Shown here: one piece after another, positions 35,335 through 44,431 of the stretch
How the letters are laid out: the number at the start of each line of letters is the position of its first letter
How positions within the stretch are numbered: the stretch's first letter is position 1
NCBI RefSeq assembly: GCF_000948975.2
Contig: NZ_CP059735.1
Location: 4,524,603-4,588,602 of the forward strand
Source: Thalassomonas actiniarum
GTDB lineage: Bacteria; Pseudomonadota; Gammaproteobacteria; Enterobacterales; Alteromonadaceae
Length of the DNA: 64,000 nt
Reading direction: 5' to 3'
The notes under the pieces: generated by a model
What the model was told of the DNA's origin: nothing
What the model saw: the letters and a program-made list of their open reading frames with translations, nothing else
Database searches by the model: none
Position numbers and translations under genes: made by a program

Positions 35335-35784
35335 ATGACTCGTTTAAACTCTCGATTAGGAAAGACCGAAAGAAAAGTATTCCAGCTATTAATCGCCGTA
35401 CTGGCCGTCATTTGTTTTGTGCCCGGCGGGGCAAGTACCTTTGGCGGTATCAACACCAGTGCCGCTTTAGCAGGCGGCGAGATGATCTTTAACGGCGAAA
35501 GCATGCTCAGGGGCTTTGTCGATAATCAATACCGATTCGGCTTCGGCGTATTCTTCACCCAGGGATTGGTATTGCTGTTTTTCTTAAGAAACATTGAACA
35601 ATATGCCACCCTGTTCCGCTTTTCAGCCCTTGCCCTGTTTATCGGCGGTGTGGGCCGGGCCACCAATATCCTGGAATATGGTGTTGTTGACCCCCAGGTG
35701 GTTGGGCCAACCGTAATAGAATTGCTTGTCATTCCCGTTTTAGTCGTCTGGCATATGCGTATCCTTAACTTAAAAAAAGCGTAA
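35335..35784 (+). CDS. DUF4345-family membrane protein
   Basis: A 149-residue protein with four hydrophobic helices (LLIAVLAVICFVPG, FGVFFTQGLVLLFFL, FSALALFIGGVGRATN, VIELLVIPVLVVW). The layout and the FIGGVGRATNILEYG motif match DUF4345, of unknown function. It is upstream of a DUF1330 gene and an AraC/GyrI-like regulator and is flanked by copies of a 16-bp repeat. Confidence 0.8.
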   Translation: MTRLNSRLGKTERKVFQLLIAVLAVICFVPGGASTFGGINTSAALAGGEMIFNGESMLRGFVDNQYRFGFGVFFTQGLVLLFFLRNIEQYATLFRFSALALFIGGVGRATNILEYGVVDPQVVGPTVIELLVIPVLVVWHMRILNLKKA

Positions 35785-35823
35785 ACCAGGCGCTGTTATC
35801 CGCCGACGCATAACAAACCATCA

Positions 35824-35839
35824 GCAAGAAATATCAAAA
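35824..35839. repeat. Third copy of GCAAGAAATATCAAAA
   Basis: Identical to the right arm of the inverted repeat upstream of the DUF4345 gene, here between DUF4345 and DUF1330. The repeated placement in promoter regions suggests a protein-binding site. Confidence 0.6.
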
Positions 35840-35935
35840 CTGCCTCTTGCTTGTCCCCTAAATTAATTATTAAAGCGAACGGCTTAAAGCGCGTTTTCAG
35901 CCGTTCGTTAATCCATTATCATTTTGGAGAACAAC

Positions 35936-36247
35936 ATGATTTTACCCGTTTTTTTACACATAGAAGCAACGCCAAACCCGAACGAAACGGAAGCTTTTCA
36001 AGCCTATTCAAGCCAGGTACCTGCTATCGCCCAGACACATGGCGCCGTGCCTATTGCCACTTACGATGTTGAAAGCGCCTTTGACAGCGAAGACAGACCG
36101 GCGGTATTTATTGTCGTCTCTTTTCCAGGCAGAGATGCTATTATGAACTTTTTTAAAGACCCGGCTTATGAAGCAATAGTACCACTGCGAGACCTTGGCT
36201 TTAGCCATATCCGCTTTTATATGACCAGTGAGCGCATATACCCCTAG
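35936..36247 (+). CDS. DUF1330-family protein
   Basis: A 103-residue cytoplasmic protein. The ATG at 35936 has GGAG seven bases upstream. The ferredoxin-like fold pattern (PVFLHIEATPNPNETEAFQA, PAVFIVVSFPGRDAIMNFFKD) matches DUF1330/dimeric alpha-beta barrel proteins. The function is unknown. Confidence 0.75.
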   Translation: MILPVFLHIEATPNPNETEAFQAYSSQVPAIAQTHGAVPIATYDVESAFDSEDRPAVFIVVSFPGRDAIMNFFKDPAYEAIVPLRDLGFSHIRFYMTSERIYP

Positions 36248-36331
36248 CTTTTATTTGAACATATCCCCCAAGACCCCGTGATGAAAAGGGGCTCCTGGAG
36301 AGACAGCAAAAGTAAATAAGGAGATATCAAT

Positions 36332-37183
36332 ATGCAACGCTTCTTTAAAAGCATTGATTTTATTGAACAACATTTATACGACAAGATTTCGGTGCATGAA
36401 GTAGCGGCAGCGTCCCATTATTCCACCTACCACTTCAGCCGCATATTCAAGGCGCTGGTAGGTGATACCCCGAAAGAATACTTGCGTAAACGCAGATTAA
36501 CGGTGGCAGCCAAAAGGCTGCTCAGTGAAGACATAGGCCTGCTGGAACTTGCGCTGGATTGTCAGTTTGATTCACAAGAAGCCTTTACCCGCGCTTTTAA
36601 GGGGCTGTTCAATATCACCCCGGCCCAGTACCGCAAACAAAACGATCCCTTTAGGTTGCTCTACAAAGATCAATTCAGTCCGCATATGCTGCACTTTTTA
36701 CAAAACGAACTTTCCATGGAGCCGGAGATCATTACCCGCCCGGCGATGAAACTCGTTGGCATCGCACAACAATATGACAGTAGCGATTTAAGCCTGCCCC
36801 GCCTGTGGTCTGCCTTCCGTCCTTACCGGGATAAAATTAAAAACCGCATCGGTGATGAGTCATTCGGCATTTATGAAGCCTATGAAGAGGACGGTGACGA
36901 TGTCAGTTTCAGTTATATGTGCAGCGCGCCGGTGGAAAACTTTGACGATATCCCCGAAGGCATGACCGCCAGAGAATTACCCGAGCAAATGTACGCCAAA
37001 TTTATTCATAGAGGCCCGATAAGCAACCTGGATCAAACCCTGAAATATATCTGGGGCAGTTGGTTACCAAAGTCCAACTACGACTATGTTGAAAGGCCGG
37101 ATTTTGAACTCTACCCGCCCGGATATAATGTCATGGATCCCAAAAGTGAAATGGCTTTACATATTCCCATCAAAGAGAAGTAA
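36332..37183 (+). CDS. AraC-family regulator with GyrI-like effector domain
   Basis: A 283-residue regulator. The AraC DNA-binding domain is at the N-terminus (IDFIEQHLYDKISVHEVAAASHYSTYHFSRIFK). The C-terminal half is a GyrI/Rob-like ligand-binding domain (SFGIYEAYEEDGDDVSFSYMC; WLPKSNYDYVERPDFELYP). This Rob/SoxS-type architecture senses small hydrophobic or cationic compounds. The genes just upstream and the 16-bp repeats are candidate targets. Confidence 0.9.
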   Translation: MQRFFKSIDFIEQHLYDKISVHEVAAASHYSTYHFSRIFKALVGDTPKEYLRKRRLTVAAKRLLSEDIGLLELALDCQFDSQEAFTRAFKGLFNITPAQYRKQNDPFRLLYKDQFSPHMLHFLQNELSMEPEIITRPAMKLVGIAQQYDSSDLSLPRLWSAFRPYRDKIKNRIGDESFGIYEAYEEDGDDVSFSYMCSAPVENFDDIPEGMTARELPEQMYAKFIHRGPISNLDQTLKYIWGSWLPKSNYDYVERPDFELYPPGYNVMDPKSEMALHIPIKEK

Positions 37184-37230
37184 CTCAGGGCAAAAGCTCA
37201 TAAACCAGTCTGGTTTTTAACAGACAGCAA

Positions 37231-37266
37231 AACTGACCGCCTCATGCTTTGGCGGTTAGTTTTAAG
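37231..37266 (+). terminator. Terminator after the AraC/GyrI regulator
   Basis: AACTGACCGCC / GGCGGTTAGTT stem followed by TTTAAG. A second smaller hairpin (AAACCAG-T-CTGGTTT) precedes it at 37202-37216. Confidence 0.65.
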
Positions 37267-37442
37267 GGTTCAATCAATAACCCGGCAAAAGCAATCAGCA
37301 GTCTCATCGTCACTTTATCTAAGTTCACTTTTAAACTTTCAATAAGCCAACACTCTAGATAAGATATTATTTTTACTAAGTTATACGAATACTTGCCCCT
37401 GGTTCGGGTTAAAAATTAAAAATGATTTTATAAGAGATATAC

Positions 37443-37916
37443 ATGGACAATAACAACGATAAAAGCGGCGCGGCCGTCAAATTTCCTCCGCCGCTAATTT
37501 TCCTGCTGTTTATGCTGCTCGGCGCAGGCATACACCATTATTGGCCGGTAACTATTACCGATATCACCTGGCTCAAATACTTAGGTTTAACCCTGGTGCT
37601 GGCGGGCGTTATTGTCGTGCTCCATATCAGCCGCTCGTTCAAACGGGTCGAGACCAATATTGAACCCTGGAAACCTACCTCAGCCATTATCAGCAGCGGA
37701 TATTTCGCCTATTCACGCAACCCCATTTACACCACTTTTTGCCTGGCCCCTATAGGGTTCGGTTTATTCCTGAATAGTTTTTGGATTTTACTCAGTGTTG
37801 TTCCTTCCGCCTGCCTGGTATACCAGTTGGCCATCAAGAAAGAAGAAGCTTATCTTGAGCATAAATTTGGCGATGAATATTTAGCCTATAAAAACAAAGT
37901 CCGGCGCTGGTTGTAG
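37443..37916 (+). CDS. Isoprenylcysteine carboxyl methyltransferase-like membrane protein
   Basis: A 157-residue integral membrane protein with about four hydrophobic helices. The C-terminal signature SGYFAYSRNPIYTTF followed by EEAYLEHKFGDEYLAYKNKVRRW defines the ICMT/PEMT-like family of SAM-dependent methyltransferases, whose NPxY-type motif binds SAM. The bacterial substrate is unknown. Confidence 0.87.
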   Translation: MDNNNDKSGAAVKFPPPLIFLLFMLLGAGIHHYWPVTITDITWLKYLGLTLVLAGVIVVLHISRSFKRVETNIEPWKPTSAIISSGYFAYSRNPIYTTFCLAPIGFGLFLNSFWILLSVVPSACLVYQLAIKKEEAYLEHKFGDEYLAYKNKVRRWL

Positions 37917-37936
37917 CCAGCCCGGTGCCATTTTGC

Positions 37937-39091
37937 CTATTCTGTTTTAAACAGGGCGGCATTTTCCCCTTCAAAAAATTCATCGGTATCGGTAGCAAAC
38001 AACTTGGCCGCCAGATACTGATGAAAGTCGACCACACTCCTTTCCATCTCCACCAGCTTACCGCCTTTGCCGATTTTTGAATGCATACCCTTTTGCACCC
38101 GCTCGCAGATCCATTTATCTTCCTTAAAAAAGGCCCGGGTAAAGGCTTTACTCTGCTGATCCTCTTTAAACATGGATTTAGGAAAAATGGCGCCCGAGCG
38201 GATCACGCTGCTCTCGGGACCATCCGGCAACACATGTATCCAGGACATGGAATCGTAATCAAGCACAAGCGCTAAAGACGGCGGCAAAATGATGAGCTGG
38301 TAATGATCATAAGCCCGGGGATATTTCCCCCTGAGCCACTTGGCCAGTTTACCGGCATTATCAACCAACTGGCCACCGGTAATGGTCCAGGAAGCCGAGC
38401 CGGCAACATAATAAGCCAGTTTAGTCGGTGCAGTGGTTTCCAGGCTTTCTTGATGTACCTTAAAAACATGATAACCTTCGAGGGCATTTTCCATCGCCAC
38501 TTTCCAGTTGGCCTGCCAGTGCTCGTCCTCCCCGCCGCTGTAGCTGTCAAAGCGCTCCGGCTGGTAAATACCGGTATAGGCTGCTATGCCCTTAAAACGC
38601 TCGGCTAACGGCGGCGCCTGCATATCCAGGTTGATAAATAATAAGCCGTACCAGGACTCAAGCCTGAACTGTGGCAGGCAATGTTTTTGCTTGTCTATGC
38701 TCACCTTGCCCGGCATGGGGGCGCCTTTAAAATTCCCCTTATCATCATAACTCCAGGCATGGTAGGGACAGGAAATATTACCTGCCAGTTCACCAAAGCC
38801 GGTATCAAGTAAAGGGGTGCCCCGGTGGCGGCAATTGTTTGACATCGCCCGCAACTTTTTATCCTGCCCGCGGATAACCACTATGGCTTCACCCGCCAGT
38901 TCAAGGGCATAATAACGGCCCGGGGCGGCTATGGCCTGCTCGGCACAGACAAAAACCCAATCCTTGCGAAAAATTTTGTCACACTCCAGTTCAAATACAC
39001 CTTTATCATGATAAACCCCGAACGGCAGCGCCTGCGCCTCAAGCATAGAGGCCCGTGCTTCCTGCCGATAGCAACTTAATAACTCTTTCAT
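37937..39091 (-). CDS. Rieske non-haem iron oxygenase, large subunit type
   Basis: A 384-residue soluble oxygenase. The Rieske [2Fe-2S] ligands are in CRHRGTPL and CPYHAWSY. The catalytic domain has MENALEGYHVFKVHQESLE, the E-x-YH-x4-H type mononuclear iron site. The family covers aromatic-ring dioxygenases and amine demethylases (choline/carnitine-type), and this one cannot be assigned. No reductase or ferredoxin partner gene is next to it. It is divergent from a TetR gene with operator-like palindromes between them. Confidence 0.9.
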   Translation of the reverse strand: MKELLSCYRQEARASMLEAQALPFGVYHDKGVFELECDKIFRKDWVFVCAEQAIAAPGRYYALELAGEAIVVIRGQDKKLRAMSNNCRHRGTPLLDTGFGELAGNISCPYHAWSYDDKGNFKGAPMPGKVSIDKQKHCLPQFRLESWYGLLFINLDMQAPPLAERFKGIAAYTGIYQPERFDSYSGGEDEHWQANWKVAMENALEGYHVFKVHQESLETTAPTKLAYYVAGSASWTITGGQLVDNAGKLAKWLRGKYPRAYDHYQLIILPPSLALVLDYDSMSWIHVLPDGPESSVIRSGAIFPKSMFKEDQQSKAFTRAFFKEDKWICERVQKGMHSKIGKGGKLVEMERSVVDFHQYLAAKLFATDTDEFFEGENAALFKTE

Positions 39092-39237
39092 ACATCACCT
39101 TAGCATTGTTATGCTTAAATCCCCCCACCGGCTATGCTTTACCCGACAATGGAAGGTTAGTCTTTACCGACTCCAATACCAATAAGATCTTCCTGATTGA
39201 CAAATAAAAAGTAACCCTTTTACTGTGAGACACAAAC

Positions 39238-39280
39238 GTATCATACTCGATGTTTTTATATGATACAATCATGTATCATA
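39238..39280. promoter_or_regulatory. TetR-type operators between the Rieske oxygenase and TetR genes
   Basis: TATGATAC-AATCAT-GTATCATA (39259-39280), an 8-bp inverted repeat, plus an extra half site GTATCATA at 39238-39245. The position between the divergent genes fits a TetR-family operator for both. Confidence 0.65.
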
Positions 39281-39313
39281 TCCATTAATGACTTAGCCAA
39301 TCAAAAAATCAGC

Positions 39314-39877
39314 ATGAAACTATCAGATCCCAGGGCGAACCGCTCGCGCCAGGCCTTATTATCAGCAGGAATAGAAGTATTCCTGGTCAACCCACACGCC
39401 AGCTTAACCGAAGTGGCTGCCTTTGCCGGCGTCGGCCGGGCAACCCTGTACCGGCATTTTGAGACCCGGGAGCAATTGATCCAGGAGCTGGCGCGGGAAT
39501 CTCTGGCACTGACAGATAAGGCAATGCAGCCGTTAAAGATACAAAAACTAGAGGGACGGGAAGCCATTGAGGCCATGCTGCATGCGGTAATGCCACTTGC
39601 CAACCGCTTCCACTTTTTACTGTCCCTGTGGTCGATTGCCGAAGATGACCCCGAAGTGACCGATATCTATAACCGCCAGCTCGATGAAATGGCCGAGCTG
39701 GTGGAGCAGGGAAAAAAAGCGGGTGATATCAATACCGCCCTGACCACTACCTGGATAGTCACTATGATAGATTGCTTAATTTACGCCGGCTGGTACCTGG
39801 TGCGAGATAATAAATGTGATGCCAAAGAAGCGGCAGAGTCTGCGGTACAAACCCTATTTTCCGGGATCAGGGCTTAA
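39314..39877 (+). CDS. TetR-family transcriptional repressor
   Basis: A 187-residue regulator from the ATG at 39314. An earlier ATG at 39260 lies inside the palindromic operator and is less likely. The HTH is ASLTEVAAFAGVGRATLYRHFETREQLIQEL, and the C-terminal helices form the ligand pocket. Divergent placement from the Rieske oxygenase suggests it represses that gene until the substrate appears. Confidence 0.88.
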   Translation: MKLSDPRANRSRQALLSAGIEVFLVNPHASLTEVAAFAGVGRATLYRHFETREQLIQELARESLALTDKAMQPLKIQKLEGREAIEAMLHAVMPLANRFHFLLSLWSIAEDDPEVTDIYNRQLDEMAELVEQGKKAGDINTALTTTWIVTMIDCLIYAGWYLVRDNKCDAKEAAESAVQTLFSGIRA

Positions 39878-39941
39878 TCCGGCACCTGACAAGACATAAA
39901 ATATTCAAGCCGGGTGAACTCACCCGGCCCGGATTGAAAAA

Positions 39942-40480
39942 TTAAAGTGAATAACTCAACTGTAACTGGATACTGCGGGGCTCCCCCGGGAAATGGCCGT
40001 TGCGCTCGTTAAAGCCACTGGTGGCATATTCTTTATCAAACAGGTTTTTCAGGTTAATTTGCATTTCAACACCGTTAAACTCGCTGCGCCAGCTGACGTC
40101 CCAGACGGTATAGGGTTTAACCTTTTGCCCACTTAAACTCAGGCGCTCGCTGACGTAATCAAAACCAAAGACCACAAATGATGAGATACCCGGCATACCC
40201 CAACGGGTCCAGGCCCCCAGGGTGTGATCCGGGGCATTGGCAAACTCATCCCCGACCGAGCTGGCAATATCACCGGGAGTACCACCGGTGATTTCGCCCT
40301 GTTATAGGCACAATTCACGGTACCAGTCCAGTTTTCACTGATATCCCCGACGATATCTATCTCTACCCCTTCACTGGTGACCTCACCAATTTACACCAGG
40401 GCGGGAGTGCCGTTATTAATCCCGGTATCCACCGGATTTCCTGGGGCAACATTTTCTTTAGCGATATGATATTGAAGTTA
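39942..40480 (-). pseudogene. Remnant of a TonB-dependent siderophore receptor
   Basis: The last 84 codons (39942-40196) read as the C-terminus of a ferri-siderophore receptor: YTVWDVSWRSEFNGVEMQINLKNLFDKEYATS ends in RSIQLQLSYSL. Upstream, DHTLGAWTRWGMPG and a match to ISENWTGTVN continue in shifted frames, and the N-terminal two thirds are missing. Several frameshifts show that it is dead. The gap to 40652 holds only further decayed sequence. Confidence 0.8.
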
Positions 40481-40652
40481 AAATTGCTTGAGTAAGGCGC
40501 CTACTTGAACACGTTCAACTGCCGGATAACCAAAAAATAACTCAGCTTGCCCCGTCTCCAGGCAGGGGATCAGCCTAAACAAGCAAAGCAGACAAATAAA
40601 ACCGCCGCCAGGCTTTTGCAATTATCCTGGCGACGATCACTAATAAATGCCC

Positions 40653-41261
40653 TTAAGCATCGACAAAAAGCACTTCGCCATTAAGGAAGCCATCAACGGC
40701 CCGCTCAAATGCCTTACCGACCAGGGTACCCGGAACCGGCTGGAATCCGGGCATCATCTCGCCATAAACTTCCCAGGCTTCTTCCAGTACCGTCGGGTTT
40801 ATTGCATTCACTCGAATGCCCCTGGGCATTTCAAGCGCAACACATTTAACAAAGGTATCGATCGCCCCGCTGGTGGTGGCATCTGCTATCGCAAACGGGA
40901 TAGGTTTAACGTTCAGGATCCCTGAGATCAGGGTAAAAGAACCGTTATCGGCAATATATTCCTGGCCTATACGTACCAGGTTGATTTGTCCCATCATTTT
41001 GCTCATTACCGTGGTCATCCACTGCTGCTCAGTCATCTCGACAAAATTGGCATATTCGCAAAAACCTACGGTATTGACCACGGCATCAAAATGACCTACT
41101 TGCTCGAATAACTGCCTGACAGACTGCTCATTGGTAATATCAACTTTATAGTCGCAGCCTTCACCCGAGCGGCTTGCGGTGATCACCTTATGCTTACCTA
41201 AACCGGTAAGGGCCGCCTGGCCCATTTTACCCTGAGCACCAATAACAATAACTGTTTTCAT
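40653..41261 (-). CDS. Short-chain dehydrogenase (small SDR)
   Basis: A 202-residue SDR with the start at MKTVIVIGAQGKMGQ, behind GAGGTTATGT. It has the TVGFCEYA strand and the LNVKPIPFAIADATTSGAIDTFVKCVALE region. The catalytic Tyr of classical SDRs (YxxxK) is replaced by D/T residues here, so it is a divergent member. It is preceded by a lipoprotein gene and a divergent LysR gene. Confidence 0.82.
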   Translation of the reverse strand: MKTVIVIGAQGKMGQAALTGLGKHKVITASRSGEGCDYKVDITNEQSVRQLFEQVGHFDAVVNTVGFCEYANFVEMTEQQWMTTVMSKMMGQINLVRIGQEYIADNGSFTLISGILNVKPIPFAIADATTSGAIDTFVKCVALEMPRGIRVNAINPTVLEEAWEVYGEMMPGFQPVPGTLVGKAFERAVDGFLNGEVLFVDA

Positions 41262-41403
41262 TACATAACCTCTAATCATTAAAAATTTCAAATATTGCGG
41301 TAACACCGGCAAACTCGTTGCCGGCAATATGGCTAGGATATAGCCACCAAGTTACCAACAGAAACAGACAAACTTTGTAAGAGATACAAGTTCACTCATA
41401 AAA

Positions 41404-41631
41404 TTAGCACTCCTGTTTTACCGGCTTACATAACCTGATCGAGGTTCTCTTATGGCGGTAAACGGTTTTACATTTTTCTTTTGCACTTTCATTTACGCTT
41501 TCTTTTGCACTTTCCTTTGTAAAAAGCACTTGAGTGCTGTTTAGCTCCGGATGAAGGGGCTGTTTAACCCCTTCGGCCAAACTACAACCTGTTACCAATA
41601 ACGCCGCAACTAACACACTGTATTTTCTCAT
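41404..41631 (-). CDS. Small lipoprotein
   Basis: A 75-residue protein with a short signal peptide and lipobox LLVTGC (Cys16). The mature part carries an internal Ser-Ala-Lys-Glu repeat (TKESAKESVNESAKEK) and three further Cys near the C-terminus (EKCKT, RLCKP, QEC). No family is recognised. It lies between the SDR and the LysR gene. Confidence 0.65.
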   Translation of the reverse strand: MRKYSVLVAALLVTGCSLAEGVKQPLHPELNSTQVLFTKESAKESVNESAKEKCKTVYRHKRTSIRLCKPVKQEC

Positions 41632-41765
41632 TTTCTACCTCTGTCAATATTGCCCGGTTATCACCGTTAAAAGACTAACACCGGCAATTCATGCTTTAAT
41701 GGCTAGCGATCTTATATCCGCCAAGATACAATTAGAAACAGGTAGTATTTGTTAGAGATACAAGT

Positions 41766-42662
41766 TTGAGCAAGATAAACAGATTAGAAATCAAGCAACT
41801 GAGAATATTCCAGGCGTTATTGCGTGAGCGTAATGTTTCCCGTGTGGCAAGCCAGGTTGGCCTTACCCAACAGGCGGTCAGCGACCAGCTAAGAAAACTG
41901 AGGGATATTTTTGATGACAGATTGTTTCTGCGAAAAAGTAACGGCTTGATCCCGACCCCGGTTGCCGAGGCATTAGGCGTAAAAATAGCCGGTATACTGA
42001 CAGGTTTTGAAAGCCTGCTTGATGCAGATACTTTTGACCCGTCAACCGTTGATGCCACTTATGTGATTGCCGCAACCGATTACGCCCAACAAGTGGTACT
42101 GCCTGCTTTGCTTGCAAAAATCAGGCAGCTGGCGCCAAAGTTAAAAGTGATCATCCGCGATTTCGATATCGATAACTTGCACGAACTGATGATAAACAGC
42201 CGGGTCAACCTGGCGATAGCTTTTCCCGACTATATCCCCGCCTCTTATCCTTTTCTGACCTTATTTACCGAGCATCATGTCTGTGTCGCGGCAAAACAGT
42301 CTCATTTGAGCGCTCAGCCGTTAAGCTTGCAGGATATCGCCGCTGAGCCGCAAATTATTGCCTCCCCCTCCAGGCCCAATTTCAAAGGCTCAATCGACAG
42401 CCTTTTTGAACAAGCCGGATTAACACGAAATGTGGTCATTTCAGCGCCCTGCTTTTCCGTTGTGCCCGGCTATATCGCGACCACAGGGGCTATTGCTTTT
42501 TTACCTTCAAGAGCAATATTCGATAGCCAACTGGTAAAGCTTAACTTAGATGAAAAGCTGATAGACTTTGATGTCATAGCCGCCTGGCATCCGAGATCCA
42601 GCCAGGATCCCCTGCACTGCTGGGTCACTGATTTACTCAAACAAGAATATTTGCTCAAATAA
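41766..42662 (+). CDS. LysR-family transcriptional regulator
   Basis: A 298-residue LysR regulator (QALLRERNVSRVASQVGLTQQAVSDQLRKLRDIFDDRLFLRK). It starts at TTG or the following ATG region; the codon called at 41766 is in a region without a clear ribosome-binding site. It is divergent from the lipoprotein and SDR genes, which are its likely targets. Confidence 0.88.
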   Translation: MSKINRLEIKQLRIFQALLRERNVSRVASQVGLTQQAVSDQLRKLRDIFDDRLFLRKSNGLIPTPVAEALGVKIAGILTGFESLLDADTFDPSTVDATYVIAATDYAQQVVLPALLAKIRQLAPKLKVIIRDFDIDNLHELMINSRVNLAIAFPDYIPASYPFLTLFTEHHVCVAAKQSHLSAQPLSLQDIAAEPQIIASPSRPNFKGSIDSLFEQAGLTRNVVISAPCFSVVPGYIATTGAIAFLPSRAIFDSQLVKLNLDEKLIDFDVIAAWHPRSSQDPLHCWVTDLLKQEYLLK

Positions 42663-42892
42663 CTCCCTCGACCAAGCTTTCAAGCGTTAAATCGACATCG
42701 CTATATTACTTCGCTCTGCTATAGTACTAATAAAATTACACGGCTTGCACGAACTTGACTAGCCAGCAACCAGGAATGAAAAATCCCGGTTTAATGGCGG
42801 CAGTACAAAACGTTTTAACTCATGCCGACAGGATTTATTGCTCCCGGGAGCTGATATAACCATATAATCTTTTCAATTAATGAGAGAAGTAT

Positions 42893-43699
42893 ATGACCCA
42901 GATTGGCGAAGGTGTTGCAGTCGGTGCAACTCAACAAAGTCAGGACGAGGACTGCTGGTACTGTAAGGAACCCCCTAAAAAAGAGCAGAAAAAAAACAGT
43001 ATTACTGCCGATCCCGATACCAGCCAAGCAGAAGTGGAAGACCAAGTCGAAGAAAATGATATCACCAATGATGCAAGCGCGCTTGGAGAAAACCTGGGTG
43101 CTCGGCCGGTTTGGCATATCCTCTGTCCCGATAAAGAAATACCTACCGCCATCATCCCCGGCGCGCACCATTGTATTCCGGGCAATGCCGCCTTCAAACA
43201 TGCCATGAAGGACGGGCTGGTCGATTTTGTATCCGAGGGCGGGGATTTTAATTTAACCAGCGATATAGGCTACAGCATCAATCACGCGAATAATGGCGTA
43301 TGGTTGCCCGGAAATTATGGGGTACGGCCTAAAAAAGGGCACTATACAAAAAAGTGGAGTTCGTATCCGACGGCATTTAAAAACGAATATGCAAAGCGGG
43401 CGATTAAAGCCACCGGCAGGCAATTCCATGACGCCCATCCGAACTACAACAAACAAGTCAAAAAGACCCTTTACAAGATCATGGAAAAAATGGGCGAGCC
43501 GGACAAAAATTGTCCTATCTGCGGTAAAGAGTTTGACAGCACACGCCCGCCTTTTGGTCTCGTTCGCAGATTAGACTTCGTATCGGCTTCTTACAAACGA
43601 GTCCTTGAGAATCTCAGCATAAAAACGGGCCGAAAAGTACAACACATTAATGGTGGCACCCGAACATCTAATCGGGTAATCACCTATTTTAAAAAATAA
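42893..43699 (+). CDS. AHH-domain nuclease toxin
   Basis: A 268-residue protein. The C-terminal region carries the AHH signature: A91-H-H93 in IIPGAHHCIPGN, then SINHANNGVWLPG and a downstream FHDAHPNYNKQVK. This is the HNH/endonuclease-VII-type fold of polymorphic toxins, which cut nucleic acids in rival cells. A CPIC pair (C207, C210) follows and may bind zinc. The first 90 residues are acidic and low in complexity, with CWYC near the N-terminus and no PAAR, Hcp or VgrG delivery domain. The likely immunity gene follows after 12 bp. GAGAG precedes the ATG. Confidence 0.85.
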   Translation: MTQIGEGVAVGATQQSQDEDCWYCKEPPKKEQKKNSITADPDTSQAEVEDQVEENDITNDASALGENLGARPVWHILCPDKEIPTAIIPGAHHCIPGNAAFKHAMKDGLVDFVSEGGDFNLTSDIGYSINHANNGVWLPGNYGVRPKKGHYTKKWSSYPTAFKNEYAKRAIKATGRQFHDAHPNYNKQVKKTLYKIMEKMGEPDKNCPICGKEFDSTRPPFGLVRRLDFVSASYKRVLENLSIKTGRKVQHINGGTRTSNRVITYFKK

Positions 43700-43711
43700 C
43701 TGGATAAACCT

Positions 43712-44308
43712 ATGTATTACATCATGGACTGTCCGCTGTTGGTGAGTGAAGAAGACGGCGGTGAATTAGTAGAATTGCATAAGCATTTTAAACTTGCAGG
43801 GATCCGTAGATGGTGGAGTGGCGCACTCATTAGTACGGAGAAAAAAAACAAGATCCCTAACCCTGTGGAGTTTAACTTTGACCCGCTACGCGGTTATTCC
43901 GGCTCGCCTCCAGAAATGGATGACTTAGGGATCCCCTTGATGTCGAAAAGACTGTTTGATGCATTAACAAAAGCAGGAGTTGATAATATAGAATATTTCC
44001 CTGCCGTTTTAAAAAATACTAAAACCAAGCAAATTTACCCCTATTTTGTATATAACATAGTAGGTAAAATTTCTGCTACCGATTTAACAAACTCCGAGTA
44101 TACAACGTTTGGCAATGAATCAACTTATGCCAGTACTTCCTTTAACAAACTTGTCCTGGATGAAACTAAAATTCATCAGTTACTACTTTTTCGCCTCGCC
44201 GAAGATGTCAGCGCCATTGTCGTACATGAAAAAATAAAGACACAAATTGAAGACTCCGGTATCAATACAATGGAGTTTATTAAGCCGGAAGATTATACAC
44301 AAATATGA
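43712..44308 (+). CDS. Probable immunity protein for the AHH toxin (Imm11/DUF1629-like)
   Basis: A 198-residue cytoplasmic protein. The order MYYIMD ... FNFDPLRGYSGSPPEMDDLGIPLMSKRLFDALTKAGVDNIEYFPAVL resembles DUF1629/Imm11 immunity proteins. The position 12 bp after the toxin, same strand, supports that role. The family call rests on pattern recognition only. No delivery genes are in the window. Confidence 0.75.
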   Translation: MYYIMDCPLLVSEEDGGELVELHKHFKLAGIRRWWSGALISTEKKNKIPNPVEFNFDPLRGYSGSPPEMDDLGIPLMSKRLFDALTKAGVDNIEYFPAVLKNTKTKQIYPYFVYNIVGKISATDLTNSEYTTFGNESTYASTSFNKLVLDETKIHQLLLFRLAEDVSAIVVHEKIKTQIEDSGINTMEFIKPEDYTQI

Positions 44309-44431
44309 CAAACGGTTGCTGGCAACGCATCCAGGCTTGCAAAAAGGCCAACCTAAAATTCATACCAGAACCGGATGTTGTCAATCAATAACGGATACCT
44401 TCCATAATTACCCGGTTATCCGCTACTTAGT

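Noticed and set aside
44309-44431. Gene between the immunity protein and the halogenase
   Set aside because: Only a short overlapping frame is present, with no start signal or family features.
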